A program made the translations under genes and the position numbers. Shown in pieces: positions 7,652-15,617 of a DNA stretch of 25,407 bases. Below the pieces are notes generated by a model. The model was not told where the DNA came from and made no database searches. It worked only from the letters and a program-made list of their open reading frames with translations. The first letter of the stretch is position 1. Every line of letters starts with the position of its first letter. The DNA comes from JAICLK01 sp035478715 (GTDB lineage: Bacteria; Patescibacteriota; Saccharimonadia; Saccharimonadales; UBA4665), in contig DATIJK010000080.1 in the NCBI GenBank assembly GCA_035478715.1, positions 1 to 25,407 of the forward strand, read 5' to 3'.

Positions 7652-7867
7652 CTATCGTTGGCCTAGCTTAATTTTCTTTAGCTTGGCTGCCTTCCGCTCC
7701 TGGCGGATGATAGCCTTAATCCGGCGCTCGCGCTTTGTCAGCGGTTTTTCGAAATATTGCGCCTGTTTAACAGAAGTTATTACGCCTGATTGCTGAACCT
7801 TGCGGTTAAATCGGCGCAGTAAATTATCCAACGATTCTTTCGAATCTTTTTTTGTCACACTTATCAT
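7652..7867 (-). CDS. rpsU: 30S ribosomal protein S21
   Basis: A small basic ribosomal protein of 71 residues, the standard S21 length. The N-terminal part (ISVTKKDSKESLDNLLRRFNRKVQQSG) and the Arg/Lys-rich C-terminal helix (KRERRIKAIIRQERKAAKLKK) are characteristic. In model bacteria S21 helps base-pairing of mRNA leaders to 16S rRNA. It is the first gene of the rpsU-yqeY-adk-map transcript and is divergent from the gene at 7964. Its start has no visible ribosome site and lies eight bases after a -10 box, so the mRNA is probably leaderless. Confidence 0.95.
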   Translation of the reverse strand: MISVTKKDSKESLDNLLRRFNRKVQQSGVITSVKQAQYFEKPLTKRERRIKAIIRQERKAAKLKKIKLGQR

Positions 7868-7875
7868 CGCCAGTA

Positions 7876-7904
7876 ATTGTATGCTATCAGGGATAAATTT
7901 GCAA
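7876..7904 (-). promoter_or_regulatory. Promoter of rpsU operon (TTGCAA-17-TACAAT), leaderless
   Basis: On the minus strand, -35 TTGCAA is at 7899-7904 and -10 TACAAT at 7876-7881, with a 17-base spacer. Eight bases separate the -10 from the rpsU ATG (7867), which places the transcription start at or within a base or two of the start codon. Confidence 0.65.
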
Positions 7905-7950
7905 GTGCCGCCGCGGAAATATTGCAGTGATATTTTTTAGCCACAACCGC

Positions 7951-7956
7951 TATAAT
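7951..7956 (+). promoter_or_regulatory. -10 box for the 7964 gene, leaderless
   Basis: A perfect TATAAT preceded by CCGC lies seven bases before the ATG at 7964. No convincing -35 is seen. The CGC just before the hexamer matches the extension found before ftsA, ftsZ and def. Confidence 0.5.
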
Positions 7957-7963
7957 ACTGGTT

Positions 7964-8800
7964 ATGCGGCGAAATTTCTCGCGGTCGATAATTTTTATGC
8001 TGTTTGCCATGCTAACAGTTCAGTTTTTGGCTGTTCCGGCAGTTTCTGCAGTAGATTCAGGCGCTATCTCTCAGGGCTTTACAGCTAATTCCAGCAATGT
8101 TGCGCCTGGTACGATCGTGAGCCTTGTGTCAGGCAAAAGCTTGGTCGCGCCATCAAATACCAAAAACGTGTCTAACATCGTAGGTGTTGCCGATGAAAAA
8201 CCTTTGGTCGAATTGTCCGGCAGCGGGACTAATTCTGTGCAAGTCGTAGTTAATGGGACGGTCAAAGCACTGGTAAGCGACGTTAACGGCGATATTAAGA
8301 CAGGCGATAAAATCACTGCTTCCCCGTTAGATGGCATTGGCATGAAAGCTACTACACCGACGGAAATTGTCGGTACTGCACAGGCAAACTTATCATCTGT
8401 TCCGACGGTCAATAAGAAAGTTGAATCAAGTGACGGAAAGATTTCCCATCAGGCAAAAGTCGGATTACTTCCAATAGTTGTCAACGTCGCATACTATACG
8501 ACCAGCTCACAAGGTGGCGTATCTTCATTCGTTCCACCGTTCCTTCAGACAGTCGCCAATGCAGTCTCCGGCCATCAAGTATCCCCTTTACACGTATTGC
8601 TTGGCGCACTAGGGCTTATGCTTGGGTTCGCAACGGCGGTCATAATGCTGTATGTATCTATCAAAAGCGGCGTTATTTCTATCGGGCGGAACCCGCTTGC
8701 TGAAGGTGCATTACGAAAAGGCTTGGTGGATGTTGTAATTGCTGCAATGGGCGTATTGGTAATTACAGTCGTCGCGGTCTACATTATCTTACTCAGTTAA
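7964..8800 (+). CDS. Exported two-TM protein with tail-fibre-like domain, function unknown
   Basis: 278 residues. An N-terminal signal segment (about 8-29, SIIFMLFAMLTVQFLAVPAVSA) is followed by an extracytoplasmic domain of about 170 residues and two C-terminal membrane helices (about 211-234 and 252-277) joined by a short basic loop. The outer domain pattern, IVGVADxxPxVxLSGxG, then VNGxV, NGDIKTGDKITAS and GIGMKAT, resembles the beta-rich C-terminal domain of phage tail-fibre or peptidase G2-type proteins seen on CPR surface proteins. The catalytic status is not evident. It lies 149 bases upstream of the giant fibre gene on the same strand, so a role in anchoring or displaying that fibre is an inference. 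I do not recognise a named family. Confidence 0.85.
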   Translation: MRRNFSRSIIFMLFAMLTVQFLAVPAVSAVDSGAISQGFTANSSNVAPGTIVSLVSGKSLVAPSNTKNVSNIVGVADEKPLVELSGSGTNSVQVVVNGTVKALVSDVNGDIKTGDKITASPLDGIGMKATTPTEIVGTAQANLSSVPTVNKKVESSDGKISHQAKVGLLPIVVNVAYYTTSSQGGVSSFVPPFLQTVANAVSGHQVSPLHVLLGALGLMLGFATAVIMLYVSIKSGVISIGRNPLAEGALRKGLVDVVIAAMGVLVITVVAVYIILLS

Positions 8801-8876
8801 ATTACTACTTCGTTGTAATAATAACTTTATGAACATTATTTAACCTGACGACCGGCTTTTACTTCTAATGTATATA

Positions 8877-8904
8877 TTGCAAAAATCTTTTGTTCAATTA
8901 TAAT
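8877..8904 (+). promoter_or_regulatory. Promoter of the giant fibre gene (TTGCAA-16-TATAAT)
   Basis: TTGCAA is at 8877-8882 and TATAAT at 8899-8904, with a 16-base spacer. The predicted leader to the ATG at 8950 is about 40 bases, A-rich, with no Shine-Dalgarno sequence. The rest of the 8801-8949 gap holds only a weak hairpin (8801-8819, arms ATTAC/GTAAT) after the previous gene, without a T-run. Confidence 0.6.
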
Positions 8905-8949
8905 TTTTATCTATACGGTCTCTAAAAAACAAAAACATCCAAAAATTAC

Positions 8950-11900
8950 ATGATCGGCGATAAAGACAACGGTGCTTCGAGCCCGAATTCTTCCCTGTCC
9001 CAATCGGGCAGCGCTGCTGATGTTATTGAACAACTTGATAAAAATTCAGTTTTAGACCAAACCCCCATTGAGCAGCAAGCCAATGAAAATTTTGCGAAAA
9101 ATACTGGGCCGTTGCATTTCTCAAGATTCAGAATCATCGGGCTTACCATGCTTTGCATTGGGCTGCTTGGCGGCGGAATCTTAGTTTATCGAAGTTCCGC
9201 AATCACTGCGCAGCAATCAGCCCTGAACAGTTCAGCGCCGGTCAAACCGCAAGCATTCGGCTTACAGGAGTTAAGCAAAAGTCTGAGCTCACAAACGCCC
9301 GAAAGTGTCGATAAACTGAATGTAAACGGCCAATTGAATGCTAATGATTCACTTGTACTTGCAGCCACTTCCAAGCCGTCGAACGCTGTTGCCGGCCAGA
9401 TATACTACGACCAGACCAGGCATCAGCTCGGCTATTACGATGGAACTGATTTTGTTTATCTTCGAGGCGGAAATGCTGTAATCAGCAATAAAAGCTCTAT
9501 TACCAATAACTACAGCACCTCGACTGTCAACAATTACTCAACAACTACAAATAATCCCGTGACGAACATTACAAATGTTACGAATGTAACTAACGTAAGT
9601 GGAGGTTCGACGGACTCAACTGCCGGCACGGTAGGTGCTATTGCAATGTTTACTGCCGCGAATACGCTTGGCGACTCTGTAATTACTCAGGCAGGTACGA
9701 ACTTGAATGTCGGATCGGCAACAGGTGCTTCTTCTACACTGCTCCAGGGCGGAACCGGGGGTGTAGACATCAACACGGCCAATGCTGCCGGTGCAAGCGG
9801 TGACATCACTATTCAAAGCGGCGATTCAAGCACTACAGGCAGCGGTAATGTGAATATCGATACCGGAAGCGGCGTCGTTAATGGCACGGTCATATATAGC
9901 GGGACTTTTGAAACAGGAGTAGATAGCTTCACCGGTACGCCGTATGGATCCATCGTTACTCAATCCAATGTTATGGCTCGAACCGGAACGCACAGCTTGC
10001 AGGTCCCATTGACCCTCGCCAGTTGGGCATCGGCAAGCGTTGGGAATATACCGGTCACACCCGGCCATACGTACCATTGGAGTGGCTGGATACGAGCCGC
10101 TACGGCATCTTCGACGGTAGTTTACTCAGAATACTTCAATAACGATCCGAGCCCGGCTCAAATAATAACTAGCGATAGCACTGGCAGTTGGACACAGGTG
10201 GCTGACACATTTACCGTTCCAATTAATACTACGCGAGTCAATTTAAATTTTGTCTATCAGAAGAATGCCAACAACGAGATGCATTATATAGACGATGTCG
10301 TTTTGACGGACCTGGCCGGCTATAGCGGTTTAGCTGTGAATGTAGGCACGACCAATGCTGCAGGTGTGAATATCGGAAATACAAACCAAGTAGGCGCCAC
10401 GACGATTACGGGTCACGGTGTCGCTCTTGCCGGTGGAAACGGCAACGTCACGGTTAACGGCAATTATATAAGTGGCACCGCCACGAATCAGATATTACTA
10501 CAGAGCGGCACTGATACGTCATTAACGACTGCAGCCGCTAACGGCGTCAGCGGAACTATTACATTGCAATCCGGCGCATCTAGCACCACTGCAGCGGGTA
10601 ATATAAATATAGACACCGGTTCGAGCATCGTCACGGGTACCCTTGTAGCGACTAAGACGTTTGAGTCCGGTCTCGACAACATGTCTAACAACTTCGGTTA
10701 TAACGCTACTTTGGCATCTTCAATCGCCGAAGCTCATAGTGGCACACGTAGTTTATCCATCACAGTAGGTACCAACGGAGAATTCCACATCGGCGATCAG
10801 GCTCCGTACACTTTCTTCTCTGCCACTGCCGGACACACATACCGCTTCTCTGCCTGGGTTAAAGCGGCTACGGTTGGACGCAGTATGCAATTCTATAGTG
10901 ATTTCTCCAGCACGGGATTCAGCGGCGGCGGTTCAACGGGCTTTACGCAATGGGGTACGGTTACTGACAGCAATTCCGGCTGGACTCAAGTGACCGGGAT
11001 TCTGGTGGCACCGGCCAGTACAGTAAGCCTTGGGATTGAAATATATTCAGGAGCTGCTCCCCAGAACGAAGTGCATTATCTCGATGATCTTTCCCTGACA
11101 GACCTAAGTTCGGCTGCACAAGTAGCTGAGCTAAATCTTGGTACTATTAACGCGCAATCCGTTACCCTCGGAAACTCCAACGAACTAGGGCCTACATCCG
11201 TTTATGGAACTGGTTTAACGCTGGATGGTGGTCTCGGCAACACCAGCCTGACCGGCGGCGCCGTAACTATAAATGGTGTTGGTAATTCTTCTATCAACTC
11301 AAACGCAGTACTAACTGTTACCTCTTCAGGCTCGGCTAGCTGGGGCATCAATCCCAGCGGGTTCACAGGCGGCAGCCTCACGCTTCATGCCGGTGCGGCC
11401 GGAGGCGTCAACAATGGCGGCAACTTACTGCTACAGAGCGGCTCAGCCGGCCTTGGCGGCGTCAATGGCAACATAACGGCAGACGCCCCCGGACAGGACA
11501 CGGTGAGCGGTACAATCGTCGATCAGAAAGGCTTCGAAACCGGCACGCAAAACATGCTGGCAGCATCAAACACGGTTGTAGCCCAATCCAACACGGCAGT
11601 ACATAGCGGTGGTTTCAGCTTGTCTACCACCTCATCCGCAGCTGGCCCATGGGAGGTCTCACAAGACACCGGCGTGGCTGGCGTACCAGTTACGGTTGGC
11701 GATGAGTATTACTTCAGCGGCTACGTCCGAGCCGCCGGATTAACCACCGAATCAATCCAAACCATTATTACCTGGGCTGGCTCAAGCGCAACCAATACTA
11801 TGAACACTGTTACCGAATCAGGCGGTACCTGGATGCATATTTCGGGTGTAGCCACCGCTCCTGCTGGCGCAACAAGTGCCTATTGGAACTTCTTCGGTTC

Positions 11901-14900
11901 AGACGCAGGCGGCAAAGTGAATCTGTTCGATGACCTCTGGGTGACTGATATAAGCTCTGGTACAAGCATGTCTTCACTCAATCTTGGCAATAATTTTATC
12001 CAGTCCGTAAATATTGGCAATCAAAACCAAGTCGGCGCTACAAACATCAAAGGCGGTGCGGGCATCACTATCGATTCGTCTGCCAGTAACCTTTCCCTAT
12101 CCGGCGGCAGCGCCAGCATTGTCAGCGCTGATGGCATCGGCGCTACCGGAAATATCGACATTCAATCCGGCACTTCACAATCGGCAGCACCCGGCGATAT
12201 TAACATCGATACCGGAACTGGCGTTGTATCAGGCACTCAGGCGGCGAATCTGGATTTTGAAACTGGTGTCGATACGATGGTTCCCTACACTGGCGGAAGT
12301 TCACTGGCATGCACTCAGGCGGCTGCTCAGGCCCACGGTGGCAGCTTTAGCCTATCACTTACTGGCACTAGTTCTCCAAGTTGCCGCATGGATGTGACGG
12401 GATCTGGCATTGCCGTGATCCCCGGACACCGCTATTTCGTTGACGGCTGGGTTCGGGCAGCGACAACCCCAGTAACAGAGTCAGCCAATTTATATTGGGA
12501 TACAAATGCATTCTCTACAGCCGCATCTGTTTCCGATACCACTACCGGATGGACTGAATTATCTCTCACTGTGACGGCACCCTTAGGGGCGACCAAAGCC
12601 TTCCTCACCGTTGGTAACGACGAGGGTGGAAGTTCGGTTCACTATTATGACGATTTCATCGTAACTGATGTGAGCTCACTCACTGGATATACAGCCAACC
12701 TGGGTAGCACTAACGCCAAAGCCGTAAAAATTGGTAATGCCAATGAAGTCGGACTAACTGATATCCAGGGCGGCGGCGGAATTAATCTCAATAGCGGTAT
12801 CAGCGCCACCACTATCACGGCGGGCGATGACAGCTACTTTACAACCGGTGGTAACCTACTCCTGCAAGGCGGGACTTCCGGTGGTTTTGGAGGCGGCGTA
12901 TCCATTAACACCGCAAATAACACTGGCTCGAGCGGCAATATAGACATACACTCAGGTGACAGCTCTACAACCGCATCTGGAAACGTCTCTATAGATGCCG
13001 GCGCAGGCATCGTTTCGGGTACCATCATCGACACACGTGACTTTGAAAGCGGCACCCAGGCAATCGATCCCTGGTTCGGTTCTACGGTCGCGCAATCCAA
13101 TGCCCAGGCTCACGGCGGAGCTGAGAGCCTTGCCGTAACTGCCACGGGCTCATTCGTCGGCATAATCCAAAACGGTAACGTTTCTACCATTCCAATCATT
13201 GCAGGCCACCACTATTTCTTCAGTGCCTGGGTTCGGGCTGCCACCTCGCCCCGACTTTGGTCTGCATCTATCTCGTTTGGCTGCGGTGGCGGCGGACTAC
13301 TGGTTCTTGGAACTGGCACCGACACTACAACCGGCTGGACTCAAATAACCGGTTCCGGCACTGCACCAGCCGGCTCCACATGTGCGACCTGGCGTATTAC
13401 TACATCTGGTCAGGCCGTCGGTGAAGTCCACTATTTTGACGATTTCGTCACGACCGACCTTAGTTCTTCAAGCGCGATATCTGATTTGGAACTGGGCGCG
13501 ACAAATGCACAGGTTGTCACACTCGGCAACATGAATGAAATCGGTTTAACGACGATCAATGGCGGCAGCGGCATCACGATGAACAGCGGTCAGGCAACCT
13601 ACACTGTAAACGGCGGCGCTATTAACGTGACCGGTTCAGGCGCTTCCATGTACCAGACAACTGCCGGTGCGCTTAATATAACGGCCGCTGATGCCTCTAC
13701 ATGGCAAGTCGGCACCGCAACTACCGGAGATGGCGGCGACCTGACCATCCATGCCGGTGAAGGCTCATTCGGCACCAGCAACGGCGGTAACTTGATTCTT
13801 CAAGCAGGGTCTGCCGGTCAGACTGGTACAGGTATTGCCGGCAGCGTGGAGTTAGGTACCGGTGCCGGATCCACGCTTGGCTATACAGGCATAGGTGCAC
13901 ACCAATGGGGCGGCTCAGGACTCGACCGTATATCGGCGGCTAAATTCACGACAACTGGGGGTGGTGATGTAACGTCGATGTCTGCTTACGGCACCGGCTC
14001 GGCAGCTGCACCCAATAATAATTTCCAATTTGCAATTTACACTGACAACTCCGGTGCTCCCGGAACATACATTGCCTCATCGGCGATTGGTACCTTGCCC
14101 GCATTAGGCGGGTGGTTTAGCGCCCCACTCATCGCTACCCTTGCGCCCACAACTACTTACTGGCTAGTTTACTGGCAAAACGATAGTGTAAACGACTCAA
14201 ACAACGGCATCGCCTACGACACAGCCATTCCGACAGCGATTAACTACGACAATACATTTACCTGGCAATCAGGCACTAACAATGGCATGCCCACCAACTT
14301 CCCTGTTGCAGGAGCAGCAGTCAATGCAACCTTGCGGGCCAGCATTTATGCCACATTCGCTACCAGTGGTCCCGCTACAGTCCTCAACGCCAGCGGCCTT
14401 ATGACACACAACGGAGCAGCCATATTCGCTGACCCATCTGACTCGCCTACTGCTTTCGAAATTCAAAATTCAACCGGCACCGCGCTTCTCACCGCCGACA
14501 CTAATGCCATGGACCTTGCAATAGATGGTAGTATATCAGTGTCAGGTGCTAACGGTGCAATCAATCTGTACAATCAAAGCGGAACTGCTACAAATGGCTT
14601 CCAGCTTGCTAGCGATACAAATAATCTGTACATAGTTAATTTAACGGATGCACAAACTGCGATGGAATTCGACAGAGCTAATTCCGGCCCAAGTGAGGCA
14701 CGGCTCCTTAACGACTGGGGGCTTAATGTTAAAGGCGACAATGCCAACGCATTACTGATTCAGGATTCTTCTACAAACCCCGTGCTTTCCGTAGACACGA
14801 CAAGCAAGATCGTTACGGTGGCATCATTGGTCGTTACTGCAGACCTTACCCTTGAAGGACATGTTATTTCCAGCGGCACAGCCCCCACTCACGCGTCAGG

Positions 14901-15198
14901 CGCAGCATCAGACTGTAGCAGTACAGGTACGGTCAGTGTTAGCGGCAATGACACATCAGGAACAGTTACGATAACTACCGGCGCGGGACCCTGCTCTTCC
15001 AGCGGCGTAATGGCTACGATAACATTTGCTACCGCATTCGGTGGAACGCCACGTGTAATGCTATCTCCGTCCGGCGTAAACGCTTCTACATTGCAGTATT
15101 ACAATGGTGCTGCGAGTGTAAATAACTTCACGATTGATACTAACACCAATCCCGCAGCAACTACGACTTACAAGTACAATTACTGGGTCGTCCAGTAA
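8950..15198 (+). CDS. Giant membrane-anchored modular surface fibre protein
   Basis: 2082 residues, not assignable to a named gene. The cytoplasmic N-terminus (1-57) is hydrophilic, and one TM helix (about 60-80, RFRIIGLTMLCIGLLGGGILVY) has no cleavage site, suggesting an N-in anchor. A tail-fibre-type phrase (GQIYYDQTRHQLGYYDGTDFVYL, about 150-170) is followed by an Asn/Thr-rich stretch (about 175-215). Five units follow, each with an IQSG...NIDTG linker, a carbohydrate-binding jelly-roll-like domain (about 320-455, 571-719, 862-1001, 1103-1241, 1365-1504; FExG start, HxGxxSL, WVRAAT, W..APAG, YFDD end), and a fibre motif LGxxNAxxVxxGNxN (465, 730, 1012, 1251, 1515). A separate beta module lies at about 1640-1800 and a tail-fibre-like domain at about 1959-2082 ending YNYWVVQ. 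A role in attachment to another cell is inferred. Confidence 0.9.
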   Translation: MIGDKDNGASSPNSSLSQSGSAADVIEQLDKNSVLDQTPIEQQANENFAKNTGPLHFSRFRIIGLTMLCIGLLGGGILVYRSSAITAQQSALNSSAPVKPQAFGLQELSKSLSSQTPESVDKLNVNGQLNANDSLVLAATSKPSNAVAGQIYYDQTRHQLGYYDGTDFVYLRGGNAVISNKSSITNNYSTSTVNNYSTTTNNPVTNITNVTNVTNVSGGSTDSTAGTVGAIAMFTAANTLGDSVITQAGTNLNVGSATGASSTLLQGGTGGVDINTANAAGASGDITIQSGDSSTTGSGNVNIDTGSGVVNGTVIYSGTFETGVDSFTGTPYGSIVTQSNVMARTGTHSLQVPLTLASWASASVGNIPVTPGHTYHWSGWIRAATASSTVVYSEYFNNDPSPAQIITSDSTGSWTQVADTFTVPINTTRVNLNFVYQKNANNEMHYIDDVVLTDLAGYSGLAVNVGTTNAAGVNIGNTNQVGATTITGHGVALAGGNGNVTVNGNYISGTATNQILLQSGTDTSLTTAAANGVSGTITLQSGASSTTAAGNINIDTGSSIVTGTLVATKTFESGLDNMSNNFGYNATLASSIAEAHSGTRSLSITVGTNGEFHIGDQAPYTFFSATAGHTYRFSAWVKAATVGRSMQFYSDFSSTGFSGGGSTGFTQWGTVTDSNSGWTQVTGILVAPASTVSLGIEIYSGAAPQNEVHYLDDLSLTDLSSAAQVAELNLGTINAQSVTLGNSNELGPTSVYGTGLTLDGGLGNTSLTGGAVTINGVGNSSINSNAVLTVTSSGSASWGINPSGFTGGSLTLHAGAAGGVNNGGNLLLQSGSAGLGGVNGNITADAPGQDTVSGTIVDQKGFETGTQNMLAASNTVVAQSNTAVHSGGFSLSTTSSAAGPWEVSQDTGVAGVPVTVGDEYYFSGYVRAAGLTTESIQTIITWAGSSATNTMNTVTESGGTWMHISGVATAPAGATSAYWNFFGSDAGGKVNLFDDLWVTDISSGTSMSSLNLGNNFIQSVNIGNQNQVGATNIKGGAGITIDSSASNLSLSGGSASIVSADGIGATGNIDIQSGTSQSAAPGDINIDTGTGVVSGTQAANLDFETGVDTMVPYTGGSSLACTQAAAQAHGGSFSLSLTGTSSPSCRMDVTGSGIAVIPGHRYFVDGWVRAATTPVTESANLYWDTNAFSTAASVSDTTTGWTELSLTVTAPLGATKAFLTVGNDEGGSSVHYYDDFIVTDVSSLTGYTANLGSTNAKAVKIGNANEVGLTDIQGGGGINLNSGISATTITAGDDSYFTTGGNLLLQGGTSGGFGGGVSINTANNTGSSGNIDIHSGDSSTTASGNVSIDAGAGIVSGTIIDTRDFESGTQAIDPWFGSTVAQSNAQAHGGAESLAVTATGSFVGIIQNGNVSTIPIIAGHHYFFSAWVRAATSPRLWSASISFGCGGGGLLVLGTGTDTTTGWTQITGSGTAPAGSTCATWRITTSGQAVGEVHYFDDFVTTDLSSSSAISDLELGATNAQVVTLGNMNEIGLTTINGGSGITMNSGQATYTVNGGAINVTGSGASMYQTTAGALNITAADASTWQVGTATTGDGGDLTIHAGEGSFGTSNGGNLILQAGSAGQTGTGIAGSVELGTGAGSTLGYTGIGAHQWGGSGLDRISAAKFTTTGGGDVTSMSAYGTGSAAAPNNNFQFAIYTDNSGAPGTYIASSAIGTLPALGGWFSAPLIATLAPTTTYWLVYWQNDSVNDSNNGIAYDTAIPTAINYDNTFTWQSGTNNGMPTNFPVAGAAVNATLRASIYATFATSGPATVLNASGLMTHNGAAIFADPSDSPTAFEIQNSTGTALLTADTNAMDLAIDGSISVSGANGAINLYNQSGTATNGFQLASDTNNLYIVNLTDAQTAMEFDRANSGPSEARLLNDWGLNVKGDNANALLIQDSSTNPVLSVDTTSKIVTVASLVVTADLTLEGHVISSGTAPTHASGAASDCSSTGTVSVSGNDTSGTVTITTGAGPCSSSGVMATITFATAFGGTPRVMLSPSGVNASTLQYYNGAASVNNFTIDTNTNPAATTTYKYNYWVVQ
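9906..13560 (+). repeat. Five tandem CBM-like modules inside the fibre gene
   Basis: The protein-level repeat starts at FETG/FESG codons near 9907, 10660, 11533, 12256 and 13042, so the units are 723 to 873 bases apart. Each ends in DD-x5-TD and runs into a LGxxNAxxVxxGNxN motif. Units are diverged at the DNA level, pointing to old duplication with later change. The fourth and fifth CBM-like domains each hold two cysteines that could pair. Confidence 0.8.
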
Positions 15199-15216
15199 AG
15201 ATCAGAAGTAATAAAA

Positions 15217-15507
15217 TTAAAGCTTAACGCTCTTTTTTTGAGTTGTTCGTTGCGATTTTAGTACGATGCTTTGGAGTTCTTTGAAGATCGCGAATTGCTT
15301 ATTGGTGTGGTAAATTTTAGTGTTACCCTGCTTTTCGGAAATAAGAAATCCGACCTTTTCCAGACGTTTTAATTCGCGTTGTATGTTGCCCGCATCTTCT
15401 TTGATAAGCTTTGCGAGGCCTCGAACGTGCGTTTTAAAATCAGGATATTTTGCGTAAATTACGATGATTTTTCGTCGAACACGGGATGTAATAAAAACGT
15501 CTAGCAT
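15217..15507 (-). CDS. Winged-helix DNA-binding protein (ArsR/MarR-like)
   Basis: 96 residues. The sequence fits a compact winged helix: an N-terminal helix (TSRVRRKIIVIYAKYP, 8-23), a helix-turn-helix (HVRGLAKLIKEDAGNIQRELKRLEKVGFL, about 27-55), a beta-wing (ISEKQGNTKIYHTN, 56-69) and a C-terminal helix. The AGNIQRELKRLEKVG stretch is typical of the recognition helix in such regulators. A basic tail ends the protein. It converges on the fibre gene, with 18 bases between stop codons, and diverges from priA. A perfect 5-bp inverted repeat follows its -10 box, so self-repression is plausible. Its targets are unknown; the fibre gene is one guess, from proximity only. Confidence 0.8.
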   Translation of the reverse strand: MLDVFITSRVRRKIIVIYAKYPDFKTHVRGLAKLIKEDAGNIQRELKRLEKVGFLISEKQGNTKIYHTNKQFAIFKELQSIVLKSQRTTQKKSVKL

Positions 15508-15519
15508 ACCTTCTACCTA

Positions 15520-15545
15520 TTGTTATTGAAACAACGTTAATTATA
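15520..15545 (-). promoter_or_regulatory. -10 box and candidate operator of the winged-helix gene
   Basis: On the minus strand, TATAAT lies at 15540-15545, and immediately downstream is an inverted repeat with arms TTGTT/AACAA (15520-15534, 5-base centre). This is the usual position of an autorepressor site. The same 110-base divergent region carries the priA -10 at 15600-15605. Confidence 0.45.
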
Positions 15546-15599
15546 GTCTCTGGTCAGCACTTTTTCAAATTATATACACGAAGTCCAGCCAGTACAAAC

Positions 15600-15610
15600 T
15601 ATAATATAAC
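15600..15610 (+). promoter_or_regulatory. -10 region of priA
   Basis: TATAAT (15600-15605) overlaps a second hexamer TATAAC (15605-15610). The first lies 12 bases and the second 7 bases from the priA ATG, so the transcript has at most a few leader bases. There is no ribosome site and no clear -35. Confidence 0.4.
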
Positions 15611-15617
15611 ACGTATT

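Noticed and set aside
12014..12397. 127-residue frame inside the fibre gene
   Set aside because: It lies in a different frame of a continuous 2082-codon gene, with no ribosome site or recognisable domain.
9906..13560. CRISPR-like or tandem DNA repeat array
   Set aside because: The repeats are protein-level domains of variable spacing, with no short identical DNA repeats and unique spacers.
15199..15240. Terminator after the fibre gene
   Set aside because: A plus-strand T-run is present (about 15232-15238), but only a 3-4 bp stem can form before it, and it lies within the opposing gene's coding end.
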